Shown: positions 1-12,875, counted from the stretch's first letter. The stretch: DNA of 64,000 bases from Streptomyces katrae (GCF_002028425.1 NZ_CP020042.1:4191560-4255559), one strand, 5' to 3'. The notes: generated from the sequence alone by a model not told the origin. Made by a program: numbers and translations.

Positions 1-233
1 CTCATGGGTGGAACGTTGATTAGTTGGCACGGTCTTCTGGATGGATCACGAGTACTGCTTCGGCGTGGAAAGTGAGTCACTGAAAGAGATCGTGCTTGGC
101 ACGTTGTTGGGTCCTGAAGGCACGGCCGATTTGGTCAGTCTTCAGTGCCGGCCCCGGTAAAGCTCTGTTTCGGCAGGGTGTGACGGGTGGCTGGTCGTTA
201 TTTGAGAACTACACAGTGGACGCGAGCATCTGT
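1..233 (+). other. 16S-23S internal transcribed spacer (3' part)
   Basis: This is the spacer between 16S (outside the window) and 23S rRNA. No tRNA cloverleaf is visible. The stretch TGAGAACTACACAGTGGA near 203-220 resembles the boxA-type antitermination/processing element found just before 23S in actinomycete rRNA operons. The 5' boundary is outside the window. Confidence 0.85.
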
Positions 234-3308
<3,075 letters not shown>

Positions 3309-3380
3309 AGTTGCTCGCGTCCACTGTGTTAGTTCTGAAGTAACGAACTCGCCTTGCCGGCTTGAGTTCAACTTCATAGT

Positions 3381-3497
3381 GTTTCGGTGGTCATAGCGTT
3401 AGGGAAACGCCCGGTTACATTCCGAACCCGGAAGCTAAGCCTTTCAGCGCCGATGGTACTGCAGGGGACCCTGTGGGAGAGTAGGACGCCGCCGAAC
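3381..3497 (+). rRNA. rrf: 5S ribosomal RNA
   Basis: A 117-nt sequence runs from GTTTCGGTGGTCATAGC to GACGCCGCCGAAC, which pair as helix I. It contains the conserved CCGAACCCGGAAGCTAAG loop. It lies 72 bp after 23S in the standard 16S-23S-5S order. Confidence 0.97.
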
Positions 3498-3510
3498 AAT
3501 CATTGTGGGA

Positions 3511-3543
3511 AAGCCCGCACCAGTCATGGTGCGGGGCTTTTCT
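3511..3543 (+). terminator. rRNA operon terminator
   Basis: Inverted repeat AGCCCGCACC / GGTGCGGGGCT with a 6-nt loop, followed by TTTTCT, 13 bp after 5S rRNA. It is a standard intrinsic terminator closing the rRNA operon. Confidence 0.9.
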
Positions 3544-3617
3544 GCGTTTACGGCCAGAAGGCCGGTCGGGTCGGGATATTGCGTTGACCTGTTGTGAGCG
3601 GCGCGTTTGGATGCGTG

Positions 3618-4191
3618 CATGGAGCAGCAGAAGAAGCAGCAGCAGCACGTGATCCGGGCCGTGCGGGCGACGAGTGCAGAAGGTCAAGGACCTGAGGCTG
3701 GACGCGCTGCGTGATCCCGCCGCGTCGCTGGCCTTCCTCGAGACCTTCGAGCAGGCCGCCGCCAAGCCGACGAGCACTGGCAGGACCGGGCGGCCGGGCG
3801 GCGGAGGGCGTCCACGTCGGGCAGTTCATCGCCGAGGCGCCCGACGGGCAGTGGGACGGGTCCGTGTCCGTGTTCATCGAGGCTGCGGGGACCAGCGACT
3901 TCCTCGGCCAGGCCGTCGACGTCGACCAGGCGCATTCGTCGGCGTGTTCGTACGGCCCGAGCAGCGGGGCAGCGGGCTGACCGACGCACTGTTCGAGGCG
4001 GCGCTGGAGTGGGTGTGGGCCGGGAAGAGCCCGTGCTGGGGCATGTGCGGCTCTTCGTGCACGAGAAGAACGAGCGGGCCGCCGGGTTCTACCGGCGGTT
4101 CGGGTTCCGGCCGAGCGGGCTGGTGATCCCGAAGCCGGACGACCCGTCCCAAGGAGCACGATACCTGTTCACGCGCCCTGAATGTCCTTAG
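3618..4191 (+). pseudogene. GNAT acetyltransferase, multiply frameshifted
   Basis: A GNAT-family N-acetyltransferase can be reassembled only by moving between all three forward frames: LRDPAASLAFLETFEQA (about 3695-3765), then VHVGQFIAEAPDGQWDGSVSVF, then FVGVFVRPEQRGSGLTDALF (the acetyl-CoA-binding R-G-S-G loop), then HVRLFVHEKNERAAGFYRRF and GFRPSG, the usual GNAT C-terminal strand. At least three indels separate these pieces, so no intact protein can be made. Its end overlaps, tail to tail, the end of the decayed coupling-protein gene on the other strand. Family assignment is good; substrate is unknown. Confidence 0.75.
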
Positions 4192-6121
4192 GCGACGGGC
4201 CACTCCGGCCAGCGGGCGCGGGCCTGTTCGCGGCTGCGCACAGGGCCAGGAGGGGGAGCTTCTCGTCCATGAGGAGGTCGGGGAGCTGGGGGACGGGGGC
4301 GACGGCCGCCACGTCCTCCAGGAACCAGCGTCATTGGTGGGTCGAGCCGACCGTCGGATGACCGTGCGGCCATGCGGCGGCCGTGCTCGACCACGTGCGA
4401 GGCGAGTGCGGTGAGCAGGGGCATCACACCCGGCCGGGTGCGCGGGTCCTCCAGGGGCTCACCCACTACGTAGAGGGTGCCCCCTTCGGCTGCGAACGAT
4501 GCCAGGTGAGGGGTCCGTTCGGTTCGGGTTGCAGGCCTCGCGGATGTGGACCGAGGTCAGGCAGGACAGGGCGCGGCCGTCAGGTACTGGGCCTGCTCCC
4601 GGCGTTCGGGTGGGCGATGAGGGCGCTTTCGAGTTCGCCGGCCGCGCCCGGGGCGGCCTGGGGTGGGTGCGCAGGACGCGGACCGGTTCCTGGGAGCCGT
4701 TGCCCTGGGCCCACCGGGCCAGCTGTTTGAACGGGAGGCCTCGAGGGCGGCTGCCTGGAGCCAGCTGCGGACGAGGGTTTCGGCGGTGTCCGCGACGGCC
4801 GCGTCGAGGCGGGCCTGGGGCGTACGGGGGCCAGCAGGGCGATCGCCCGGGCGGCGGCGGTCTCGCGGTCGGCGCAGCCGTCGGCGGGGTTCCAGTGCAG
4901 GCGGGCCGGGGTGTCGCACAGGTGTGAGGGGTCGTAGAGGAGGACCGGGCCGAGCTTGCGCGGGCGTCCTTGGTGTCCTGCCAGAGGGCGGGGGAGGACG
5001 TGACCACCAGGACGGCGCCTTCGGCGGCGGAGACGGCCTGGGCGGCGAGGCGGTGGCGGCCGGCCGGGGGTGCGTAGGCGACGCGGGGGGCCGGTGGCGG
5101 TGCCGTGGGGCGGGCGGCCGGTGCGTAGCCGAAGCCGTAGCGGTAGGCCTCCTGGGCGGGGGCCGCCGCCGCCGGAGCGGTACGGGCCCGGAGATGCGCG
5201 GGGCCGGTGCGGAGACGGGGCGTGCGCGGCGGCGGATACCGGGGTGGGTGCCGGCTGGGCCGGCGCGGGGAGTACGGCCGGGGCGGGGCCTCGTTCCCGT
5301 CGTGGTGGCGGGGTGCGTGCGGGGACGGGGCGGGGTGGGTGCCGGGGTCTGCGGGCGTGGCAGAGGGGGCCGGGTTCGGGCCCGGGGCCCTGGTACGGGC
5401 GGCGGTGGGGGCCGGCACCGGAGCCGGGTGCGGTGCTTGGTGCGTGCCCTGGCCGGAGGTGGGGTCCCAGGCCGGGGCCGGGCCGTCGGTCGTGCCGGGG
5501 GTGGAAGGGCCGGGGTGCGGGCGGGAGGCCGTGCTGGACGGCGAGTCCGTGCGCGGGCCCGTGCCGGGTGCGAGGCGGGAACGCGTGCCGGGCGGGAGGT
5601 CGGATCCGGGCCGTCGTGCGGGGGCGCCGTGGCCGGGGCGCGGCCTGTGGCGGGCGCCGGGTGGGCGCCCGCGTCCGAGGCCTGGGCGGCACCGGGAGCG
5701 GAGAGCGAGTCCGTTGCGGGTGCCGGGGCGGCCGGTGCGGGGGTTTGTGCCTTGGCGCGGGCGCGGCGGGCCTTCGTCCGGGTGAACACGCCCAGGGTGA
5801 AGATCGTCAGGACCAGCAGGACCAGGAGCTGGCTGATGAACAGGCCCCAGAACAGCCCCAGCCGGAGAGTGCCGCCGGGTCGGTGTCGGGCCAGGCGGCC
5901 GGGATGTCGTGCGGTTGCGCTATCAGGGCGCGGACCGCGCCCGGGGTGCGGGTGAAGGTGACCGTGGACGGCCAGGCGCCCTTGGCGAAGAGGGCCGCCA
6001 GGCCGGTGGCCGACCAGACCAGGACGGCGAGGCCGAGGAGGAAGGCCAGGAGGCCGACCAGTGCTCCGTCGGGGATGCCGCCGCCGCGCGGGCGCGGCTC
6101 CCTACCTCTGGCGTCGTGCAT
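4188..6121 (-). pseudogene. TraG/VirD4-like type IV secretion coupling protein, decayed
   Basis: The N-terminus (from ATG at 6121) has one clear membrane segment (GALVGLLAFLLGLAVLVWS) and a second hydrophobic stretch near 5810-5850 reached only after a frameshift, then a Pro/Ala-rich cytoplasmic linker. Fragments of the ATPase domain appear in alternating frames: AEGAVLVVTSSPALWQDTKD, KLGPVLLYDPSHLCDTPARL, LDAAVADTAETLVRSWLQAA, GLPFKQLARWAQGNG, ARALSCLTSVHIREACNP-like pieces and RSREQARARWPEWP at the end. The order matches actinobacterial conjugative DNA-transfer proteins of the TraG type, but I count at least six frame changes. It directly follows the VirB4-like gene, the expected order. The many indels imply it is dead unless the sequence here is of poor quality; the intact neighbours argue against that. 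Confidence 0.7.
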
Positions 6122-6126
6122 GTCGG

Positions 6127-7555
6127 TCAGGCCACCGTGGTCGCGGATCCGGGGCCGCCGCCCCGCTGGCGTTCGATGTACAGGGCGCGTTCCTCCGCTT
6201 CGAGTTCCGCGGCCAGCAGGTCCTCGGGGAGCTGCTGGGGCGCGGAGGACTCCGTCATCGCGCGGTCGGTGTAGACGAGGGGGCGTTCGGTCTCGGTGAT
6301 CAGGTGTTTGACGACCTGCACGTTGCCGTTGACGTCCCAGACGGCGATGCCGGGGGTGAGGGTCGGGATGATCTCCACCGCCCAGCGTGGCAGGCCGAGG
6401 ACGCGGCCCGTGGCGCGGGCCTCGTCGGCCTTCTGGGCGTAGATGGTGCGGGTCGAGGCCATCTTGAGGATGGCCGCGGCCTCGCGGGCGGCGGCTCCGT
6501 CGACGACGTCGGAGAGGTGGTGGACGACGGCGACGAAGGACAGGCCGAGTCGGCGGCCGAACTTCAGCAGGCGCTGGAAGAGCTGGGCCACGAACGGGCT
6601 GTTGATGATGTGCCAGGCCTCTTCGACCAGGAAGATCCGTTTTTTTCCGGTCGGGGCGGATCCAGGTGTGTTCCAGCCACACGCCGACGATCGCCATGAG
6701 GATGGGCATGGCGATGGAGTTGCGGTCGATGTGGGAGAGGTCGAAGACGATCAGGGGGGCGTCGAGGTCGATGCCGACCGTCGTGGGGCCGTCGAACATG
6801 CCGCGCAGGTCGCCGTCCACGAGGCGGTCGAGGACGAGCGCGACGTCGAGGCCCCAGGCCCGTACGTCGTCTATGTCGACGTTCATGGCGAGGGCGGACT
6901 CGGGTTCGGGGTGGCGCAGCTGCTCGACGATGTCGGTGAGGACGGGCTGGCGGTCGCGGATGGTGTCGACGACGTAGGCGTGCGCGACCTTGAGGGCGAA
7001 GCCGGAGCGTTCGTCCAGGCCGTGGCCCATCGCCACCTCGATGATGGTGCGGAGCAGCGCGAGCTGGCCGGTCGTGGTGATCGCCGGGTCGAGGGGGTTG
7101 AGGCGGATCCCGTCGTCGTTGGCGGCGATGGGGTCCAGGCGGATGGGGGTTATCCCCAGGGCTTCCGCGATGAGGTTCCATTCGCCGACGCCGTCTTCGC
7201 CCTGGGCGTCGAGGACGACGACCTGGCGGTCGCGGAAGCGGAGCTGGCGCAGGACGTAGGTCTTCTCCAGGGCGGACTTGCCGTTGCCGGATTCGCCGAG
7301 GACGAGCCAGTGGGGGGCCGGGAGCTGCTGGCCGTAGAGCTGGAAGGGGTCGTAGATGTAGCCCTTGCCGCTGTATACCTCGCGGCCGATGATCACACCG
7401 GAGTCGCCGAGGCCGGGGGCGGCGGTGGGCAGGTAGACGGCCTGGGCCTGGCCGGTGGAGGTGCGGACGGGCAGGCGGGTGGTCTCGACCTTGCCGAAGA
7501 GGAAGCTGGTGAAGGCGTCCGTCAGCGCGGACATGGGATCTCGCATGGCGGCCAT
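6127..7555 (-). pseudogene. VirB4-like conjugation ATPase with one A7 frameshift
   Basis: ATP-binding protein of the VirB4/TraE kind that powers type IV secretion. Walker A is GESGNGKS at residues 87-94; VVVLDAQGEDG and LIVFDLSHID follow, and the Walker B region RIFLVEEAWHIINS appears only after a frame change. The break falls at seven consecutive T on the plus strand (6640-6646, A7 in the coding strand): with six A the frame runs on from RPDRKK into RIFLVEEAWH and continues intact to the stop at 6127. The rest of the protein shows no other damage. It starts 10 bp after the stop of the SCO6880-like gene. It may be a recent pseudogene, a sequencing error in a homopolymer, or a gene read by slippage. 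Confidence 0.75.
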
Positions 7556-7564
7556 TCCTTCCAG

Positions 7565-9124
7565 CTAGCGTCGGATGCCGGTGGCGAACGGCAAGGTGTT
7601 GACGAAGGCGCGGTGGTGCTCGCGGTCGCACCACTCGAGTTTCAGGTAGGACTTGCCGGCGGAGGCGCGGATGGTGCGCTTGTCGCGGGCGAGGGCTTCG
7701 GGGGAACGGGAGGACACCGTGATGTACCCGACGAGGTTGACCCCGGCAGCGCCGCTGGCGAGATCTTCACCCCTCTGGTCGAGCCGGCCGTGGGCGGCGA
7801 TGTCGCGGGGGTCGACCGTGCGGTTCATCTTGGCGGCGCGGGAGGCGTCGGCCTCGTCGTTGGTCTTCTCCGTCAGCATGCGCTCGATGGCGATCTCGGT
7901 GGGTTCGAGGTCCATGGTGACGGCGACGGTGCGGATGACGTCCGGGGTGTGGACGAGGAGGGGGGCCAGGAAGTTCACGCCGACGGGGGTCATCGGCCAT
8001 TCCTTGATCCACGCGGTGGCGTGGCACCAGGGGGCGCGGGTGGAGGATTCGCGGGTCTTGGCCTGGAGGTAGGTGGGCTCCACGGCGTCGAGCTCGGCGG
8101 GCCAGGCGTTGCGCTTGGTCATGGCCTGGATGTGGTCGATCGGGTGGTCCGGATCGTACATGGAGTGCACGAGGGAGGACAGACGTCCCTGGCCGAGGGG
8201 CTGGCGGACGCGGATGTCGGCTTCGGCGAGGCGGGCGCAGATGTCGGTCAGCTCGCGGGCCATGACGATGGCGAGGCCGGCGTCGCGGTCGAGCTTGCGG
8301 CCCTTGGTGCTGCCGGCGCGGGCGATGGTGTTGGCCTCGGCGGCGAGCTCGCGGGTGTAGTGCATGCAGGCGACGAGGTAGGCGCGGTGCTGCTCCGAGG
8401 AGGTGGAGACCATCGACTGGAGCTGGTCGTAGGAGTCGCGCAGCCAGCCGGGGGCGGCGGCGTTGCCGCGCTGGGCGACGTCCTTGGCGTGGGCGTCGGG
8501 GTCGGCGGGGAGGGTGCGGGCGAGCATCTGGAGGCGGGTGACGAAGCCGTCGCCGTTGGCGACGTGCTTGAGGAGGGTGCCGAAGCGGTCGACGAGGGCT
8601 TCCTGGTCCTCGCTGTCGCGCAGGCCGACGCCGGGGCCTTCGATCTCGATGGCGGCGGTGACGGTTCTGCGGTCGGCGTGGAGGAGGACGGCGATCTCGT
8701 CGGGGCCGAAGGGGGCGGCGAGCCAGTTGATGCGGCCGATGCCGGGGGGCGGGCCGACCTCGACCTCGCGGCCGTCGGCGGCGCGGGTGCCGGCTTCCAT
8801 GGCGGCTGAGCGGTAGGTGGTGCCGCGGCGCAGGGTGCGCTTGTAGCTGCGGTTGATCTCGAACCACCGGTAGAAGGTGCGGCCCTTGTAGGGGACGTAC
8901 ACGGCGGCGAGGGCGAGCAGCGGGAAGCCGGCGAGGGCGACGATGCGCAGGGTGAGGTCGGGGACGAGCAGTCCGCTCATCATGCCGAGGAACGCGCCGA
9001 CGATGATCAGGGCGATCTCGCCGGTTTCGCGGTTCTTGCCGACGATCGCGTTCGGCCGGGCCCGGCCGATGAGATACGTGCGGCGGGGCGCGACCGGGTG
9101 GAGCTGGTGGGACTGGGTCGTCAA
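7565..9124 (-). CDS. PrgI/SCO6880-like type IV secretion membrane protein
   Basis: 519-residue protein with two adjacent N-terminal membrane segments (IALIIVGAFLGMMSGLLV and LRIVALAGFPLLALAAVYV, about residues 36-75) followed by a large soluble domain. This plan matches the PrgI-type/SCO6880-family component found beside VirB4 in actinobacterial conjugation-like clusters. The start is a TTG that shares bases with the upstream TGA (TTGA) and has AGGAGGTGA eight bases before it, so translation is probably coupled to the TrbL-like gene. A function in anchoring the ATPase at the membrane is inferred from family and context only. Confidence 0.8.
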   Translation of the reverse strand: MTTQSHQLHPVAPRRTYLIGRARPNAIVGKNRETGEIALIIVGAFLGMMSGLLVPDLTLRIVALAGFPLLALAAVYVPYKGRTFYRWFEINRSYKRTLRRGTTYRSAAMEAGTRAADGREVEVGPPPGIGRINWLAAPFGPDEIAVLLHADRRTVTAAIEIEGPGVGLRDSEDQEALVDRFGTLLKHVANGDGFVTRLQMLARTLPADPDAHAKDVAQRGNAAAPGWLRDSYDQLQSMVSTSSEQHRAYLVACMHYTRELAAEANTIARAGSTKGRKLDRDAGLAIVMARELTDICARLAEADIRVRQPLGQGRLSSLVHSMYDPDHPIDHIQAMTKRNAWPAELDAVEPTYLQAKTRESSTRAPWCHATAWIKEWPMTPVGVNFLAPLLVHTPDVIRTVAVTMDLEPTEIAIERMLTEKTNDEADASRAAKMNRTVDPRDIAAHGRLDQRGEDLASGAAGVNLVGYITVSSRSPEALARDKRTIRASAGKSYLKLEWCDREHHRAFVNTLPFATGIRR

Positions 9125-10461
9125 CGCCCGTCACCTCCTGTGTTCCTCGTACTCGAGCCAGTGCGGGGCGGGGGTGCGGCGGGCGGGACGCTTCCGCTGC
9201 CGGTCCCGCTGCCGGAGCCGCGGCTGCTGTGGGCGGCCATGCCTCCGGAGATCTGGTTGGCGTCGCCGCCGGTGGGGCCGTTGCCGCCGCCGGCGCGGTG
9301 GGCGCCGCCGCGGCTGCTGTGGGTCTTGATGCCCTGGGAGACGAGGGAGGCCGGGGAGCTGATGACGGCGGCTGCCTGGGCTCCGTCGGTGGCCTGCTTG
9401 CGGTTGCTGCGGGCGGAGGCGATCTCGTCGCCGAAGCCGGGGACGAAGCGGTAGATCATGGCGGAGGCGAAGATCGCCAGGAGGATGATGGCGAGGCCGG
9501 AGACGACGGCGGAGAAGGCGCCCGGGCCCTTGTTGCCGGCGAGGGCGCCGGCGAGGCCGAGGACGATGACGATGACCGGCTTCACGAGGATGACGGCGAT
9601 CATGATGCCGGCCCAGCGGCGGACGTGGCCCCACATGTTGCGGTCGACGAGTCCGGCGTAGACGACGGTGCCGAGGAGGGCGCCGACGTAGAGGAGGGCG
9701 GCGCGGATGACGAGCTCGAGCCAGAGGACGCCGGCGGCGAGGACGGTGACGAGGGCGACGACGATGAGCATGATCGGGCCGCCGCCGATGTCGTCGCCCT
9801 TCTTGAGGGCGTCGGTGAAGGAGCCGAAGAAGACGTCGCTCTGGCTGCCGGTGGCGGAGGCGATGACGTCGGTGACGCCGTCGGTGGCGGAGACGACGGT
9901 GTAGAGGATCAGGGGGGTGAAGGCGGAGGCGAGGACGGTCAGCCAGAGGAAGCCGATGGCCTCGGAGAGGGCGGTGGAGAGGGGGACGCCGCGGATGGCG
10001 CGCTTGGCGACGGCCAGGAGCCACAGGACGAGGGTGAGGACGGTGCTGGCGGCGAAGACGACGGCGTACTGCTGGAGGAAGGCGGGGTTGGTGAAGTCGA
10101 CGTTGGCGGTGCCCTTGACGGCTTCGCTGAGCTTCCCGACGATCCAGGCGGCCGCGTCGGCGCAGCCGCGGGCGAGGGAGGCGAGGGGGTTGAGGGCGTC
10201 GGTGGGGTCGTTGGAGAGGCCTGCTTTGCCGCCGCTGCCGCCGGTGCCGCCGTCACCCTTCTCGCAGTAGTCCTTGGCCGAGCCGACGAGGAGCTTGCAG
10301 TCCTCGTTCGCCCGCGCCGTTGCCGTTGCCGAAGGGGAGGGGACGGCAGAGGGAGAGCCAGGCGGTGTGGGCGCGGCGTAGGAACGTGTCGCCAGTGCCA
10401 CGACGGCCAGATGGGCGGACGCGATGACCCCGGCGGTGCGGAGCCGGAGGCTAGCGGGCAT
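9121..10461 (-). CDS. TrbL/VirB6-like conjugation channel membrane protein
   Basis: 446 residues. A signal-like N-terminus ending ATRSYAAP is followed by a Ser/Pro linker, a short region with paired Cys (NEDCKLL, AKDYCEKG), then at least six hydrophobic segments (for example YAVVFAASTVLTLVLWLLAVA, ALVTVLAAGVLWLELVIRAALL, GLAIILLAIFASAMIYRFVPG) and a Gly/Ser-rich cytoplasmic tail. This is typical of TrbL/VirB6-type inner-membrane channel proteins. The start ATG overlaps the stop of the upstream TcpC-like gene by 11 bp and the stop overlaps the next TTG start, so the genes form one operon. Confidence 0.75.
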   Translation of the reverse strand: MPASLRLRTAGVIASAHLAVVALATRSYAAPTPPGSPSAVPSPSATATARANEDCKLLVGSAKDYCEKGDGGTGGSGGKAGLSNDPTDALNPLASLARGCADAAAWIVGKLSEAVKGTANVDFTNPAFLQQYAVVFAASTVLTLVLWLLAVAKRAIRGVPLSTALSEAIGFLWLTVLASAFTPLILYTVVSATDGVTDVIASATGSQSDVFFGSFTDALKKGDDIGGGPIMLIVVALVTVLAAGVLWLELVIRAALLYVGALLGTVVYAGLVDRNMWGHVRRWAGIMIAVILVKPVIVIVLGLAGALAGNKGPGAFSAVVSGLAIILLAIFASAMIYRFVPGFGDEIASARSNRKQATDGAQAAAVISSPASLVSQGIKTHSSRGGAHRAGGGNGPTGGDANQISGGMAAHSSRGSGSGTGSGSVPPAAPPPRTGSSTRNTGGDGR

Positions 10462-11251
10462 AGGTGAACCCTCCGAACTCCTTGGTTGCCTTGCTGATGT
10501 CGTCGGCTGACGATGCGGGTACGTCGCCGGGCACGGGGGCGGGTCCGTCCTGCTGGCTGTCGGCGGCGATCTTCCAGTCGTCGCCGGACCAGACCAGGTC
10601 GAAGACCCAGGTCTTCCAGGTGGTCCGGACGGGGTCGGTGGACTTCTCCCCGGACATGCCGATGAGGCCGGTGGCCCAGACCGAGATCCGGGCGGCGCCC
10701 GGGGCGTAGCTGTCGACCCGGGTGCCCACGGGGACGGTCCGGCTGATGAAGGTGTTGGCCTGGGGCGGGTTGCCGTTCGGGTCGAGTCCGAGTTTGGCGA
10801 GGAACGCCGGTGAGTACGCGGCGTCCTGAGGGGCCTTGAGGCGCGCGGCGGCTTCGACGGTGTAGACACCGTCGGTGATCGCGTGCCGGGTGTCCTTTCT
10901 GAACATGCCGTCGGAACCCAGGGCCACCGCGTAGTTCGCGGCTGCGGACTGGGCGCCCTGTTCGTTGTGGGCGAAGCCCTTGGTGACCGGGGCCGTGCCC
11001 GTGGGGGCGGTGGCGTTGGTGGTGGGGGGTTTGTTCGAGGTGGGGGGTTGGGGGGTGTCCTGGGAGCGGTTCGCGAACGCGATGGCGGAGATGAGCAGGA
11101 CCACGACACCGACCACCGTGATCAGGCCGCGTGAGGCGCGGGGGGTGCGGCGGGGGGTGCCGTAGGGGTCGGAGGGGGAGTCCGGGAGGCGGGTGCGGGT
11201 CTGGCCCGTTCCGCCGACGGCGCCCCCGCCGTACTGGTCGTCGTTGCTCAT
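10451..11251 (-). CDS. TcpC-like conjugal transfer protein
   Basis: 266 residues: an N-terminal cytoplasmic Gly/Pro-rich tail, one membrane segment (GLITVVGVVVLLISAIAFA, residues about 42-60), a Thr/Pro linker and an extracytoplasmic domain with NTF2-like strands (GARISVWATGLIGMSG, WKTWVFDLVWSGDDWKI). This topology resembles conjugal transfer proteins TcpC/VirB8, which assemble the channel periplasm-side. Position first-but-one in the secretion operon supports the call. It shares 11 bp with the TrbL-like gene. Sequence-level family assignment is by pattern only. Confidence 0.65.
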   Translation of the reverse strand: MSNDDQYGGGAVGGTGQTRTRLPDSPSDPYGTPRRTPRASRGLITVVGVVVLLISAIAFANRSQDTPQPPTSNKPPTTNATAPTGTAPVTKGFAHNEQGAQSAAANYAVALGSDGMFRKDTRHAITDGVYTVEAAARLKAPQDAAYSPAFLAKLGLDPNGNPPQANTFISRTVPVGTRVDSYAPGAARISVWATGLIGMSGEKSTDPVRTTWKTWVFDLVWSGDDWKIAADSQQDGPAPVPGDVPASSADDISKATKEFGGFTYAR

Positions 11252-11356
11252 TGCCTGTCGTCCGCCCCCTCCGCGTCGTACGACGGTAGCGCTCGTTTCC
11301 GCGCAGGCGCGGTGTGGTGATTCCTCATCAGGGTGCGGCCGGCCGCGGTGGTTCTG

Positions 11357-11665
11357 CTAGACGGCCATTCCGTAGACGATCGTGAAGAGGGTGCCGAGGG
11401 AGCCGATGATGAAGACTCCGGTGAGCCCGGCCACGATCAGGCCCTTGCCCTGTTCCGCGCTGAACGTGTCGCGCAGTGCGGTGGCGCCGATGCGCTGCTT
11501 GGCGGCGCCCCAGATGGCGATGCCGAGGCAGAGGAGGATCGCCACGGCCATGATGACCTCGATCATGACCTTCGCTTCGTTGCCGAGACTGCCGAACGGC
11601 CCCCAGTTCGGGGCGATTCCGCCGATGATGGTGGTGATGTCGCCCTTTTCGGCTGCCAGGATCAT
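11357..11665 (-). CDS. small two-TM membrane protein, first gene of secretion operon
   Basis: 102 residues with two hydrophobic helices (VMIEVIMAVAILLCLGIAIWGAA at about 33-55 and GLIVAGLTGVFIIGSLGTLFTIVYG at about 75-99) and a short basic loop between. Size and topology resemble the VirB2/TrbC pilin-like or holin-like subunits that lead conjugation operons. ATG at 11665 was chosen because the hydrophobic protein begins there; longer versions upstream run through sequence with no coding character. 105 bp separate it from the TcpC-like gene. Confidence 0.65.
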   Translation of the reverse strand: MILAAEKGDITTIIGGIAPNWGPFGSLGNEAKVMIEVIMAVAILLCLGIAIWGAAKQRIGATALRDTFSAEQGKGLIVAGLTGVFIIGSLGTLFTIVYGMAV

Positions 11666-12044
11666 GTAACTCACCGCCCCTGTATGGGTAGTTCCGGTAG
11701 CCCGTGCCCGATGGCAGGGGTCACGCACTATCTTCGCTGATGAAACGTCGGCCGTCGTCGACTTGGCCGGTCTCTTTACCCGATGTCCCGGGTATCGGGC
11801 CGTGCGTGCGGGTGCATGGGGGTGCGGGCGCGCACGTGTGTGCGCGTGTGTGCGGTCGTACGCATGGCCTGACCTGGTCACTCTGTGTATCACGGGGGGT
11901 GACCTCGGGCAATGACTGGCGGCTCGGGGGGTGGCGCGCCGTGGGTGTGGCACGGTCGTGGCGCCCGGGGGGCGTGCGGGTGCGTGCGGGGCGCACGGGG
12001 GCGGGGCGGGCGCCGGGCGCCGGGCGGGTGTCTGCCGGGCGGGG
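11666..12044. promoter_or_regulatory. 379-bp intergenic region upstream of the secretion operon
   Basis: No credible gene is seen here. It must hold the promoter of the minus-strand secretion operon. Positions 11828-11854 form 27 bp of strictly alternating purine-pyrimidine bases (GCGCGCACGTGTGTGCGCGT...), which favours Z-DNA under negative supercoiling. The part next to 12044 is G-rich on the plus strand. No certain -10/-35 could be picked. Confidence 0.5.
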
Positions 12045-12875
12045 TCAGTTCCAGTGGGCGGGGCGGGTGAGGTGGCCGGGGATGCGGGTGGCGGCGTCGC
12101 CCTGGGCGGCGTTCAGCTGGGGCTGGGTGAGGAAGAGGGTGTCGCGGAGGTCGGCGCCGCGGAGGCTGGTGTCGCGGAGGTCGGCGCCGATCAGGTCGGC
12201 GCCGCGGAGGTCGGCGCGGGTGAGGTCGGCGGCGATCAGGTAGGCGCCGCGCAGGTTGGCGCCGCGGAGGTCGGCTCCGGCGAGGCGGGCGCCCATCAGG
12301 TCGGCGCCGCGGTGGTTCTTCTTGCGGCCCGGGGTCTTGGCGCGGGCCAGTTCGCTGGTCTTGAGGAGGAGGGTGTTGATCTCCTGGCGGAGGGCGGGGA
12401 CGTCGAGGGCGGTGAGGGTGTCCGCGTCCGCCCGGGTGAGGGCTTCGGTCCTGGTGAGGAGCTCGCGCAGGGCGGGGTGGAGCGGGGCGGCCGCCGGGAT
12501 GCCGAGGGCGGCGGAGAGGTAGAAGAGGAGTTCGTGGAGCTGGCGCATGACCGGGAAGGCGTCGAACATCGCCTGCCGGGTCCCGGGGTGGGTGCGCCAG
12601 TCGCGGCCCTCGAAGGTGACCTGGGAGATCTGCTGGCCGGCGCCGAAGCAGTCGAAGACCGTGCAGCCCGGGAAGCCCTGGTCGCGCAGGCCGGTGTGGA
12701 TGCCGCAGCGGAAGTCCTGGCGGAGGTTCTTGCAGGGGCTGCCGGCGGCCTTGTTCACGGCGAAGTCGGCGGACTTGGCGAAGGGCAGGGCGACGCAGCA
12801 GAGCGCGAAGCAGTTCGCGCAGTCGGCCTGGAGGAGGGGGAGCGCGGGAAGGGCGGGGCGAGGAGAGCTGGACAC
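12045..12875 (-). CDS. pentapeptide-repeat protein with N-terminal Cys-rich domain
   Basis: 276 residues. The N-terminus has a Cys cluster ([24 protein letters not shown], then [13 protein letters not shown] and [12 protein letters not shown]) found in Streptomyces proteins of this kind and possibly metal-binding. The C-terminal third is a run of A(D/N)LxX pentapeptides ([21 protein letters not shown] and on), which fold as a right-handed quadrilateral beta helix. The GTG at 12875 was chosen because conserved sequence starts just after it; an ATG at 12929 would add 18 residues. Neither has a strong ribosome-binding site. The biological role is unknown. Confidence 0.75.
   Translation of the reverse strand: MSSSPRPALPALPLLQADCANCFALCCVALPFAKSADFAVNKAAGSPCKNLRQDFRCGIHTGLRDQGFPGCTVFDCFGAGQQISQVTFEGRDWRTHPGTRQAMFDAFPVMRQLHELLFYLSAALGIPAAAPLHPALRELLTRTEALTRADADTLTALDVPALRQEINTLLLKTSELARAKTPGRKKNHRGADLMGARLAGADLRGANLRGAYLIAADLTRADLRGADLIGADLRDTSLRGADLRDTLFLTQPQLNAAQGDAATRIPGHLTRPAHWN

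Noticed and set aside
1..233. tRNA in the rRNA spacer
   Set aside because: No cloverleaf or conserved T-loop sequence could be found.
4459..5955. Long Pro/Arg- or Gly/Arg-rich ORFs on both strands (up to 430 codons)
   Set aside because: These are frames of the decayed TraG-like gene; recognisable domain pieces jump between them.
6443..8809. 788-codon plus-strand frame opposite the secretion genes
   Set aside because: Low-complexity Gly/Asp/Val product that is the antisense of well-supported proteins with Walker and membrane features.
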